Part shown: positions 18,679 to 28,600 of the stretch, piece by piece
How positions within the stretch are numbered: position 1 is the first letter of the stretch
Layout: each line of letters starts with the position of its first letter
DNA from: Flavobacteriia bacterium
GTDB taxonomy: Bacteria; Bacteroidota; Bacteroidia; Flavobacteriales_D; Crocinitomicaceae
NCBI GenBank assembly: GCA_947450325.1
Contig: CANFUT010000002.1
Span: 146,203 to 210,202, forward strand
Reading direction: 5' to 3'
Length of the DNA: 64,000 nucleotides
Made by a program: the position numbers and the translations under genes
Notes under the pieces: model-generated
The model's database searches: none
What the model was told of the DNA's origin: nothing
Seen by the model: the letters and a program-made list of their open reading frames with translations, nothing else

Positions 18679-20352
18679 ATGCACGATTCGTATGTTTATG
18701 ATTTTTTATCACCGATAGATTCGATGAATCTGCCGAAAAAATTTACATTTCCTCATTATTATATGCCTCATCCGTTAGCGGTTGCGGCTGCTAAGGAGCT
18801 TCAACTATTTTTATCAAAGCAAGATTTAAATCATGATTTTGGATTAAATCCAACTTCAGCGGAATTGAATTCGGCGATTGGTAAGATGTTTGGTGTTTTA
18901 GTTGTCGAAAATCAAGCTGGTCAATTGGGTTATTTGCGCGCTTTTTCAGGAAAATTAGCCAATAGCAATCAGCACAAAGGTTTTGTTCCACCGGTTTTTG
19001 ATACTCTAAATCAAGAAGGTTTTTATAAAAAAGGTGAAGCAAAATTGAACAAATTGAATCTAAGAATTGATGAAATTGAAAGTTCAAGCGAATTCATTGC
19101 GGGCGAAAAAACGTTGTTTCAAGTTAAATCTGAATTTGCAAGTTTATTGGAGCAAACGAAAAGTAAAATGAAAGCTGACAAACTTGAAAGAAATATTCAA
19201 CGTCAAAAACAGCTGAAATTGCTTTCTGAGATAGAATTTGAAGTTTTTTCAACACAACTGAATCATCAAAGTGCTAGACAAAATATCGAATTAAAGCAAT
19301 TAATTAAAAGTTGGACTTCGATAATAGATGTCATGACACAAGAATTGTACGCTGACGTTACTTCGTTAAAAAATGAAAGAGCTACATTATCTGCGAAACT
19401 TCAACTGCAATTGTTTGAAAGTTATACTTTTCTGAATCAATTTGGTGAAGAAAGCAGTTTGCTTGATATTTTTAGTGAAACTGTTTTGCAAAAACCACCT
19501 TCAGGCGCTGGAGAATGTGCTGCACCCAAATTGTTGCAATATGCATTTCTTAATCAATTGAAACCAATTTGTATGGCTGAGTTTTGGTGGGGGAAATCAC
19601 CGGCTTCTGAAATTCGCGTACATCAACAATTTTATCCCGCCTGTCGCGGCAAATGTGAACCGATTTTAAATCACATGCTGAAAGGAATTCCAATGGATCA
19701 AAATCCGATGGAATCTCAAGCTGCTGTCGATCAGATTGAAATTGTTTTTGAAGATGATTCGATCGCCATTTTTAATAAACCTCCAGATTTTTTGTCTGTA
19801 CCAGGAAAAACATTGACAGATTCCGTCTACTCAAGAGCAAAAAAACTGTTTCCGAATGCTACAGGACCTTTGTTGGTGCACCGACTAGATATGTCTACTT
19901 CTGGCTTAATTTTAATGGCCAAAACTAAAGCTATCCACCAAGCTTTGCAACGACAATTTATCCAAAGAACGATTTCAAAGCGTTATGTTGCTATCTTAAA
20001 CGGAGAGCTGAACGGAACATTTGAAGGCGAAATCAATTTACCTTTACGATTGGATTTAGATGATCGACCGAAACAAATTGTTTGCAATGATTTTGGAAAG
20101 CCAGCCAAAACGAGATTTGAAGTAATTGAAAAAAAGAATAGAAGAACGAAAGTGTATTTTTATCCAATTACGGGTAGGACGCATCAATTGCGAGTTCATG
20201 CGGCACATGCGCGAGGACTAAATTCTCCCATTGTTGGAGATGATTTATATGGAACGAAAGCTGAGCGATTATTTTTACATGCCGAGCGATTGACCTTTTT
20301 TCATCCAGTTTTAAAGAAGGAAATGACAGTTTATTGTCCGTGTGATTTCTAG
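18679..20352 (+). CDS. RluA-family pseudouridine synthase with long N-terminal domain
   Basis: 557 aa. The C-terminal third is a RluA-type synthase: DDSIAIFNKPPDFLSVPG, the catalytic LLVHRLDMSTSGLILMAK with the nucleophilic Asp, and ITGRTHQLRVHAA. The N-terminal 350 residues are helical and coiled and include the block GAGECAAPKLLQYAF and PACRGKCEPIL, seen in a long subfamily of these enzymes. It isomerises uridine to pseudouridine in rRNA or tRNA; the site is not predictable. The cysteines of the GECAAPK/CRGKC block could bind a metal (inference). It stands alone between AT-rich spacers. Confidence 0.87.
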   Translation: MHDSYVYDFLSPIDSMNLPKKFTFPHYYMPHPLAVAAAKELQLFLSKQDLNHDFGLNPTSAELNSAIGKMFGVLVVENQAGQLGYLRAFSGKLANSNQHKGFVPPVFDTLNQEGFYKKGEAKLNKLNLRIDEIESSSEFIAGEKTLFQVKSEFASLLEQTKSKMKADKLERNIQRQKQLKLLSEIEFEVFSTQLNHQSARQNIELKQLIKSWTSIIDVMTQELYADVTSLKNERATLSAKLQLQLFESYTFLNQFGEESSLLDIFSETVLQKPPSGAGECAAPKLLQYAFLNQLKPICMAEFWWGKSPASEIRVHQQFYPACRGKCEPILNHMLKGIPMDQNPMESQAAVDQIEIVFEDDSIAIFNKPPDFLSVPGKTLTDSVYSRAKKLFPNATGPLLVHRLDMSTSGLILMAKTKAIHQALQRQFIQRTISKRYVAILNGELNGTFEGEINLPLRLDLDDRPKQIVCNDFGKPAKTRFEVIEKKNRRTKVYFYPITGRTHQLRVHAAHARGLNSPIVGDDLYGTKAERLFLHAERLTFFHPVLKKEMTVYCPCDF

Positions 20353-20464
20353 ACTATCATTCCTTTTTTGCTCAATTTTCTGCTTTTTGCTTTCTTTTTA
20401 TCATTAATTTTAGACTTAGTTAAATAGACGAATATAAAATCAAAACATACCAATTTATCTAATC

Positions 20465-20869
20465 ATGAAACCAGATATTAACCTTTTACTCACAGAAATT
20501 ACTTTTAAAACCAGCCGGAGCGGAGGAAGTGGAGGACAAAATGTAAACAAAGTTTCTACCAAAGTGGAACTCAATTTTGATGTAATAAATTCGCAATATT
20601 TGGATGAACATCAAAAGGAAATTATTCAAATAAAATTATCCAATAAGATTACGACTGACGGCATTTTGCAAATCATATCTCAAGTTGAAAGGAGTCAACT
20701 TGGAAACAAGAAATTAGTCATTTCAAAGTTCAAAGAGGCAATTGAAACCAGTTTTAAAGTTCAAAAAAAACGAAAGGAAACCAAAGTTCCATTTGCAGTG
20801 AAAGAAAAACGATTGCTCGCGAAAAAGCGCAAAGCTGAAATTAAGAAAATGAGAAAAGTAGATTATTGA
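20465..20869 (+). CDS. arfB: Alternative ribosome-rescue factor ArfB
   Basis: 134 aa. The release-factor GGQ motif is in SRSGGSGGQNVNKVSTKVEL, and the tail is highly basic (VQKKRKETK, KEKRLLAKKRKAEIKKMRK), as needed to occupy the empty mRNA channel. The protein lacks the codon-recognition domain of RF1/RF2, which with the length identifies ArfB (YaeJ). It hydrolyses peptidyl-tRNA on stalled ribosomes. Its 3' end overlaps the convergent antiporter gene by 7 bp. Confidence 0.92.
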   Translation: MKPDINLLLTEITFKTSRSGGSGGQNVNKVSTKVELNFDVINSQYLDEHQKEIIQIKLSNKITTDGILQIISQVERSQLGNKKLVISKFKEAIETSFKVQKKRKETKVPFAVKEKRLLAKKRKAEIKKMRKVDY

Positions 20870-23064
20870 TTCTTTTCGTTGCCTTTGAAAATACTTCCAA
20901 CTTCTTTACCGATTTTTTGAATTGTCTCCATACCTTTAGTAATAGGACTAGTTGTGATGTCGTCGTAAGAGTTGAATAAATTATCAGAAAATTGAGATGG
21001 ATAAATCAAAATTCTATCATTGTTTGGGAAAGCTTTTTCTAATTTATTTAAGAAGAAATCTACACTTGGAGTATATGAAATAGCACCTTTTCTAGCTGAA
21101 CAATAGATGATTAAGTCAGTGGGTTCTACTTTATAATTCAACAAGAAAAATTCGTCTAACTCATTGATTTGCTTTTGCTCCAATGCAACGTTGAATTTTC
21201 GTTGTTCAACGTACAAATTGATTTTTTCAAAGGTTTGTTCTCCAGAAAAAACAATAGTCGGTAAGTTTAATTCACGAGATAAACGCATCACGCGATCAAG
21301 CCAATTCGTGAAACTATTCTCTAATTCCGCCAATTCAGGACAAATCAATATAATTCGTCTTTTCGAGATAAAAGGCATGTCTAATTGACAGAAGAATACA
21401 GTTTTATCACAAACATCTAACAAATGTTCACGGTCATCGCCAACGATTCGCATGATTAAATTCATTTTGTCACTGTCGTTTATTACTACAACATCAGCGG
21501 CCAATTCTTTGGACGTTCGTGCAATTCCACTCGATAAATTATGGTCAATTGTAGCGATCGTATTCACTTTTGTTTCTCCACTTGAATAATGTTTGATTAT
21601 ATCATTCATGTGATTACGAGAGCGATGAATCCTACTTTCCGCTTGTTGATCATCCGGAAGTACGCTAACCACTGAAATAGGATTAATCACTTTTTTATCT
21701 GTAATCAAAATGGAAAGGTCGAGAATATTTTCATTTCCTTTCAATTCATTCAAAGCGACGAGTAAATGTTGCGTTCTTTTTTGTGGAGCGGTCAATAAAT
21801 CGCCGTCTTCAGCTTGTTCAACTAATAGTCTTCGACCGGCATTTTCTGTCACAAAAGACGCAGTCATACAAGTAATTAAAATTAAAATGACAGTTCCGTT
21901 CAAAATGTTTTCATCCAAAAGTCGTATCGGCTCACCAGTTGACGTTGTGCCTGTAATGGTGTTGTAACCAACGATGATAATGGCAAGTGTTGCAGCAGCG
22001 TGGGCGGTACTTAAACCGAAAATCACTTGACGTTCTGCTCCTGACATTTTAAAGATTAATTGAGTTGCCAGTGCTGCCAACCATTTCGAAAAAATAGCAA
22101 AACTGGTCAAAACTGCAGCAGTAATCAAGGCCCAATATCCATCAAAAAGGACTCTGATGTCTACCACCATTCCTACTGAAATTAAAAAGAAAGGAATGAA
22201 AATCGCATTTCCAATGAAATCAATTCGGTTCATTAATGCCGATGAATGCGGAATCAGACCATTCAAAACTAATCCTGCAACGAAGGCTCCGATAATGTGT
22301 TCCACACCAGCCATTTCAGCCAAGAACGCGGCAAAGAAAATGATGGACAAGACGAAAATGTAATGTGAAGATTTTTCACTTTCGAGTTTGCTGAAAAACC
22401 AACGAGCAATGCGTGGAATTATCAAAAACATGATCAAAGTGAAAATGGTTAACGACGTTATAAGTCGAACCCAAAATTCAGTGTTTAATTCTCCTTTCGC
22501 AGAGCTAGAAATAACGGCCAATATAATCAATACCGCAGTGTCAGTTAAAATCGTTCCTCCAATAGTAATCGCAACTGCTGGTTTTTTCGTTATCCCAAAT
22601 TTACTAGCAATTGGATATGCTACCAATGTGTGCGTAGCAAACATGGATGCGGTCAAAATACTCGCGGTCATTCCTAAATGTAAACCGTAGTAGCAAATGG
22701 GAAAACCGAGTAAAATCGGAATTGAAAATGTTAGAAATCCGAAAGTAAAACTTTTGTTTCTGTATTTTTTGAATTCCTTCATATCGAGCTCTAATCCAGC
22801 CATAAACATGATGTACAACAATCCAATCGTCGAAAACAATTTAACAGAACCTTCAGATTCAAGTAGTTTTTCTCCAATTAGATTGAAGCCTTTTGGACCA
22901 ATAATTACGCCCGAAATAATCAGACCGATGATAGATGGTATTCGGATTTTTCTGAGTAAAATAGGTGATAAAAGGATGATGAAAAGAATTAGCGAAAAAA
23001 TCAAGACTGGATTCTTTAAGGGCAATTGAAATGCTTGCCAAAGGTGACTGAAAAAGTAATCCAT
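20863..23064 (-). CDS. CPA2-type cation/proton antiporter with C-terminal cytosolic domain
   Basis: 733 aa. About twelve hydrophobic segments fill residues 1-420, with PSIIGLIISGVIIGPKG and GAFVAGLVLNGLIP typical of Na+/H+ or K+/H+ exchangers. The cytosolic tail (about 430-733) reads as tandem universal-stress-protein-like domains (LLVALNELKGNENILDLS, later RRIILICPELAEL). Such tails usually sense nucleotides or stress. Cation specificity cannot be told. The gene is convergent with arfB and divergent from mgtE across a 232-bp spacer. Confidence 0.85.
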   Translation of the reverse strand: MDYFFSHLWQAFQLPLKNPVLIFSLILFIILLSPILLRKIRIPSIIGLIISGVIIGPKGFNLIGEKLLESEGSVKLFSTIGLLYIMFMAGLELDMKEFKKYRNKSFTFGFLTFSIPILLGFPICYYGLHLGMTASILTASMFATHTLVAYPIASKFGITKKPAVAITIGGTILTDTAVLIILAVISSSAKGELNTEFWVRLITSLTIFTLIMFLIIPRIARWFFSKLESEKSSHYIFVLSIIFFAAFLAEMAGVEHIIGAFVAGLVLNGLIPHSSALMNRIDFIGNAIFIPFFLISVGMVVDIRVLFDGYWALITAAVLTSFAIFSKWLAALATQLIFKMSGAERQVIFGLSTAHAAATLAIIIVGYNTITGTTSTGEPIRLLDENILNGTVILILITCMTASFVTENAGRRLLVEQAEDGDLLTAPQKRTQHLLVALNELKGNENILDLSILITDKKVINPISVVSVLPDDQQAESRIHRSRNHMNDIIKHYSSGETKVNTIATIDHNLSSGIARTSKELAADVVVINDSDKMNLIMRIVGDDREHLLDVCDKTVFFCQLDMPFISKRRIILICPELAELENSFTNWLDRVMRLSRELNLPTIVFSGEQTFEKINLYVEQRKFNVALEQKQINELDEFFLLNYKVEPTDLIIYCSARKGAISYTPSVDFFLNKLEKAFPNNDRILIYPSQFSDNLFNSYDDITTSPITKGMETIQKIGKEVGSIFKGNEKNQ

Positions 23065-23284
23065 GAATTATTATTAACGCTTGTTTTAAATCTTTTGTAA
23101 AAGTAGAATTTTATTTAATTCATGAACTTTTTTCAAATTTTTATCTGGAAAAAAAAGAAGGATTTGAACATTTTTTTTGAATCTGTATTAACTCAACAGA
23201 AAGTGGGCGACAAGAATTAATTTGACAATCTTGGAAAATAAAATACAATAATTTTATCTTTTCTTTATTTTTCTGCGAAATGCC

Positions 23285-23292
23285 TACCTTTG
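23285..23292 (+). promoter_or_regulatory. -7 element 4 nt before the mgtE start codon
   Basis: TACCTTTG is a perfect TAnnTTTG match; only four bases separate it from the ATG at 23297, so transcription should begin at or next to the start codon. The annotated start is supported because the MgtE homology begins at the first residues. Confidence 0.5.
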
Positions 23293-23296
23293 TGTT

Positions 23297-24646
23297 ATGC
23301 GTTTCGAGTTAACCAAGGATTTTTTAGAGCAATTGCGTCGTGCGATTCAAGCAGAAGACACTGTTTGGATTGACGAGCATATTCTAGGGTTGCACTTCGC
23401 GGATATTGCCGAGTTGTTGGATGAGTTGACAAAAGAACAAGCCAAATTTGTCTATTTCCGTTTGGATGAAGATCTTCAAGCAGATGTATTGATGGAATTG
23501 GAAGAAGATGTTCGTGATCGATTCATCAAAACACTTTCGTCAAAAGAAATTGCAGAACAGCTTGAAAACTTAGATTCTGATGATGCTGCCGACATTCTCG
23601 GTGAACTTACAGATAAAGAAATTCAAGAAGTTATCTCCCACATGGAAGATGACGAAGCCGCAGAAGACATTGTCGATCTTTTGAATTATGACGAAGATAC
23701 TGCCGGAGGTTTGATGCAAAAAGAATTTATTCAAGCAAATTTGAGTTGGCCAGTGGATCGTTGTATCGTTGAATTGCGCCGACAAGCGGAAGATGTTGAG
23801 CAGGTTTACACGATTTATGTCGTAGATCAACTTAATAAATTAGTTGGATTATTGTCATTAAAAAGATTACTTTTTGCAAGTCCAAAAACGAAGATTAGTG
23901 ATCTTTACCAAGATAAAAATATTATTTCCGTAAAAACCACTGACAGCAGCGAGGAAGTTGCCCGAGTGATGGAAAAGTATGATTTAGTTTCCATTCCTGT
24001 TGTTGATTTTCAAAACAAATTAGTCGGTCGAATCACCATTGATGATGTTATGGATATCATCAAAGAAGAAGCTGACAAAGACTTCCAATTGGCTTCGGGG
24101 ATTTCTGAAAAAATTGAAGCAAATGCAACCGTTTGGAGAATGTCTCGAGCTCGATTGCCTTGGTTGTTGATTGGAATGTTAGGTGGAACTTTAGGTGCAC
24201 AAGTAATTTCAACATACGAAGGAAGCATCAGTAAAATTCCTGCATTGGCATTTTTCATTCCACTAATTACCGCAATGGGCGGAAATGTGGGTGTTCAATC
24301 ATCGGCGATTGTAGTTCAATCATTAGCTAGAGGGAATCAATTCGATTCTATCACCTCTAAATTAGCGAAAGAAACGCTTGTTGGTTTGTTAAACGGTTTG
24401 ATCTGCTCGATTTGTATTTTCGGAATTGCCACAGTTTTTGAAAATCAAACGCTTGGAATAACGGTTAGTATAGCTCTTTTTGTAGTAATTCTCTTTGCTG
24501 CCATCATGGGTTCTATGATTCCATTGATTTTAAATAGATACAAAATTGATCCAGCGCTTGCAACAGGACCCTTTGTGACAACTTTGAATGACGTTTTGGG
24601 ATTGTTCATCTACTTCACAGTAGGAATGATTTTGTACGGACTATAA
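23297..24646 (+). CDS. mgtE: Magnesium transporter MgtE
   Basis: 449 aa, standard MgtE length. It has an N-terminal helical domain (about 1-130, with LHFADIAELLDEL and DSDDAADILGEL), two CBS domains (about 135-255, including DDVMDIIKEEAD), then five membrane segments with PLITAMGGNVGVQSSAIVVQ and the pore-lining GPFVTTLNDVLG. The N and CBS domains bind Mg2+ and gate the dimeric channel shut at high cytosolic Mg2+. The next gene starts 9 nt downstream. The very short leader suggests a leaderless transcript. Confidence 0.95.
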   Translation: MRFELTKDFLEQLRRAIQAEDTVWIDEHILGLHFADIAELLDELTKEQAKFVYFRLDEDLQADVLMELEEDVRDRFIKTLSSKEIAEQLENLDSDDAADILGELTDKEIQEVISHMEDDEAAEDIVDLLNYDEDTAGGLMQKEFIQANLSWPVDRCIVELRRQAEDVEQVYTIYVVDQLNKLVGLLSLKRLLFASPKTKISDLYQDKNIISVKTTDSSEEVARVMEKYDLVSIPVVDFQNKLVGRITIDDVMDIIKEEADKDFQLASGISEKIEANATVWRMSRARLPWLLIGMLGGTLGAQVISTYEGSISKIPALAFFIPLITAMGGNVGVQSSAIVVQSLARGNQFDSITSKLAKETLVGLLNGLICSICIFGIATVFENQTLGITVSIALFVVILFAAIMGSMIPLILNRYKIDPALATGPFVTTLNDVLGLFIYFTVGMILYGL

Positions 24647-24655
24647 ATTTCAGTT

Positions 24656-25594
24656 ATGAAAATCATTTTTTTGGACACCGTTCATCCAATTTTAGAAGAA
24701 CGTTTAGTCGCAGCTAATCATGAATGTATTCAAGTAATTGACTCTGATTTTGAATCTACGAAAAATTTAATTTCAAATGCTGATGGAATAGTGATTCGTT
24801 CACGTTTTCCAATGGATGTAAAATTGCTAGATTTTGCGCCTAATTTGAAATTTATCGCGCGTTCGGGTGCCGGAATGGAAAACATCGATTTAGATTATTG
24901 CACAAAAAGAAACATTCAACTTTTCAATGCTCCTGAAGGAAATCGAAACGCGGTAGGAGAGCATGCGTTGGGCATGTTGTTGGCACTAATGAATCATTTG
25001 GTTACAGCTGATGCTGAAGTGCGCTCAGGTAAATGGGATCGCGAAGGAAATCGAGGAATCGAATTGGATGGTAAAACTGTTGGAATTATCGGTTACGGAA
25101 ACAATGGTGAAGCTTTCGCTAAAAAACTCAGAGGATTTGATGTCCAAATTTTGGCCTACGATAAATACAAAAGCAATTTCGGGAACGAATTTGTGAAAGA
25201 ATCGACCTTGGAAGAATTGTATGCGAATGCAGATGTAATCAGTTTTCACATTCCGCAAAATGAAGAAACACTTTTTTGGGCGAATGAGCTTTTTTTCGAA
25301 AGCATTCAAAAACCTTTCTTTTTACTCAATCTTTCTAGGGGAAAAATAGTTGAATCAAAAGCCTTGTTAAATGCCATTGAAAACGGAAAAGTGTTCGGCG
25401 CAGGATTGGATGTGTTGGAATTTGAAAAATCAAGCTTTGAAAACTTTTTCGATGGAAATATGCCTGAAGCATTTCAACAATTACTGGCATCAAAAAAAGT
25501 CATTTTATCGCCACATGTGGGCGGTTGGACCGACGAAAGTTATTTCAAATTGAGTGATGTTTTAGCAGATAAAATTCTGGAACATTTTCAATAG
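24656..25594 (+). CDS. D-isomer specific 2-hydroxyacid dehydrogenase
   Basis: 312 aa. It has the Rossmann motif VGIIGYGNNGEAFAK near residue 142 and the catalytic residues of the family: Arg in LLNLSRGKIVES, Glu in the GLDVLEFEKS region and His in LSPHVGGWTDES. It resembles phosphoglycerate or hydroxypyruvate dehydrogenases but lacks the C-terminal ACT domain of long SerA, so the substrate is open. It lies 9 nt after mgtE and may share its transcript, ending at the bidirectional terminator. Confidence 0.85.
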   Translation: MKIIFLDTVHPILEERLVAANHECIQVIDSDFESTKNLISNADGIVIRSRFPMDVKLLDFAPNLKFIARSGAGMENIDLDYCTKRNIQLFNAPEGNRNAVGEHALGMLLALMNHLVTADAEVRSGKWDREGNRGIELDGKTVGIIGYGNNGEAFAKKLRGFDVQILAYDKYKSNFGNEFVKESTLEELYANADVISFHIPQNEETLFWANELFFESIQKPFFLLNLSRGKIVESKALLNAIENGKVFGAGLDVLEFEKSSFENFFDGNMPEAFQQLLASKKVILSPHVGGWTDESYFKLSDVLADKILEHFQ

Positions 25595-25636
25595 CTCGAA
25601 TAGAAATCAATTAAAAAATTAGTCTTTGTATAAAAC

Positions 25637-25671
25637 AAAAGGTCAAACTCTTAAGTAGAATTTGACCTTTT
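25637..25671. terminator. Bidirectional terminator between dehydrogenase and ileS
   Basis: Perfect 11-bp arms AAAAGGTCAAA (25637-25647) and TTTGACCTTTT (25661-25671) with a 13-nt loop. A-rich and T-rich ends make it suitable for both convergent transcripts. Confidence 0.88.
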
Positions 25672-25686
25672 AATATTTTGGGATTT

Positions 25687-28600
25687 TTATCCTTTTTTCA
25701 GAGCAATTTTTGCATCGCCTTCTTCAACTAAATCTATAATTAAAGAATCAGTTCCCAAGGTTTCAAATTGAATGTTATTTGCTAAAACTTCGTTGCAAAC
25801 GTATTCGCCATTCTTTTGAATTGCATTTTGTAATTCTGACGAACATTCAACGAATAAATTAATTTTATCAGTAACCTCAAGTCCAGAGTCTTTACGTAAG
25901 TTTTGAACACGATTTATTAACTCTCTTGCTATTCCTTCTTGGCGCAATTCGTCTGTCAATGTAATGTCTAACGCAACAGTAATCCCATTTTCACTACTCA
26001 CCAACCAACCTGGAATATCTTGCGCGATGATTTCAAAGTCGCCTCCATCTAAATTGATTTCAGTTCCCTCGATTTCGCCGCTCCAAGCATTGGTGCTTTC
26101 AATCGAAGCAATATCTTCTTGCGTAAATCCAGCAACCAATGTTGCAATCGCTTTCATTTGTTTACCGTATTTCGGTCCAATGGTTTTGAAGTTTGGTTTG
26201 ATGCTTTTCACCAACATGCCATTTCCTTCTTCCAACAATTCCAATTCTTTCACATTGACTTCAGATAAAATCAATTCGGAAATGTGTTGAATATTTTTAG
26301 CAAAATCAGCACTCAATGCTGGAACCATGATTTTTTGCAATGGTTGACGCACTCTCAAACGCTCCTTTTTACGCAATCCAAGTACTAAAGAAGAAACACG
26401 TTGCGCAATTTCCATTTGAGCTTCTAAGTCTGTGTTTATCATGGTTTCGTTCACTTTAGGGAAATCAGCCAAATGCACTGAACTTACCGAATGACGTTTC
26501 GTAACCGCATTCAAATCTGAAAACAATTGATCCATGAAAAATGGTGCAATCGGCGAGCCTAGAATGGCTACTGTTTCCAAACAAGTATAAAGCGTTTGGT
26601 ATGCAGAGATTTTGTCTTGTGAATCTTCTGATTTCCAGAATCTTCTTCTACACAAACGTACATACCAATTCGACAATTGATCATTCACAAAATCTTGAAT
26701 CAATCGGCCAGCTTTCGTTGGTTCGTATGTTTCGTATGATTCATCTACTTGTTGAATCAATGTATTTAATTTCGATAAAATCCATTGGTCAATTTCTGGT
26801 CGATTTTCCAACGCGATTTCTGCTTCAGAATAATCGAAACCATCAATGTTTGCATACAATGTAAAGAAAGAATAGGTATTGTACAAAGTTCCGAAAAATT
26901 TGCGTTGAACTTCTGTAATTCCGTCTAAATCAAACTTCAAATTGTCCCACGGTTGCGCATTTGTAATCATGTACCAACGCGTCGCATCTGGGCCATATTT
27001 ATCTAATGTTTGGAAAGGATCAATCGTATTTCCTAAACGTTTCGACATTTTTTGACCATTTTTGTCAAGCACCAAACCGTTAGAAATTACATTCTTGTAG
27101 GCAACGGAATCAAAAACCATCGTTGCAATCGCGTGTAAGGTATAAAACCATCCTCTCGTTTGGTCAACACCTTCAGCAATGAAATCTCCTGGAAATCCTT
27201 TGTGATTGTCAATCAATTCTTTGTTTTCAAACGGATAATGCCATTGAGCATAAGGCATGGCACCTGAATCAAACCAAACGTCAATCAAATCAGCTTCGCG
27301 TTTCATTGGTTTTCCAGATGCAGAAACCAAAGTGATTGTATCAACGTAATTTTTGTGCAAATCAATCTGTGCGTAGTTCGCTTCAGACATGTCACCAACT
27401 ATAAAATTAGCCAATGGATTTTCAGTCATATAGCCAGCTTTCACTGATTTATCGCATTCGTTTTTCAATTCTTCAACCGAAGAAATAATGAGTTGTTCAT
27501 CGCCTTCTTCTGTTGCCCAAATTGGAATTGGAATTCCCCAATAACGTGAACGAGAAAGGTTCCAATCGTTGACATTTTCCAACCATTTTCCAAAACGTCC
27601 AGTTCCAGTTGATTCTGGTTTCCAATTGATGGTATTATTGAGTTCCATCATGCGTTCCTTCACGTTTGAAGCGCGCACAAACCATGAATCTAATGGATAA
27701 TATAAAATCGGTTTATCAGTTCGCCAGCAATGCGGATAACTGTGTTCGTATTTTTCAACTTTAAATGCTTTGTTTTCCGTTTTCAGTTTAATGGAAATTT
27801 GAACATCGGCAGATCTTTCAGGTTCTGTTCCAGCATCGTAATATTCATTTTTCACGAACATTCCAGCAAATTCTCCCATTTCTGGTCTGAATTTTCCTTG
27901 TAGATCCACCAACGGAACAGCTTTTCCTGTATCGTCTAGTACCAACATTCCTGGAACACCGGCTTCCGCAGCAACTTTGGCATCATCAGCACCAAAAGTA
28001 GGCGCGATGTGTACAATTCCAGTTCCATCTTCTGTAGTCACAAAATCACCAGGAATCACGTGGAAAGCTTTATCAGCATTTTCATGTGGCAAAGCATATG
28101 GAAGTAATTGTTCATATTGAATCCCAACCAAATCTTTTCCTTTAAATACAATTCCTTTTGTTTGATTAATAAGATCATTTATCCATCGAACTTCAATTTT
28201 CTTATCAAATTTTAAGTTAAAACTTTCAATTTCTTGATTCAAATTATCAATTTCAATCTTGTAAAAAGTATAAATAACTAAATCATCAATTTTATTGTCT
28301 ATTAATTTTTGGTAATACGTTTCAATGGATGCTTTACTAATAATAGTTTTAATTTCAACATATTTTAATACTTCATTTTCTTGATAATAACCATCAAAAA
28401 TAGAATGATCGAGTGTTCCTTTTAATAGGTTTAAAATAACCCATTTTTCTAAATTAATTCCTGTTATTAACTGAGGTATTTTTTCTTTTGCTAGGATTAA
28501 ACTTCCAATTTCACCAGTGTATTGATTTTCTTGATTTTCAACCAACACGTATTCGATATTCGGTCCAACTGCCAACGCAGTATTGGAAGACAATGTCCAA

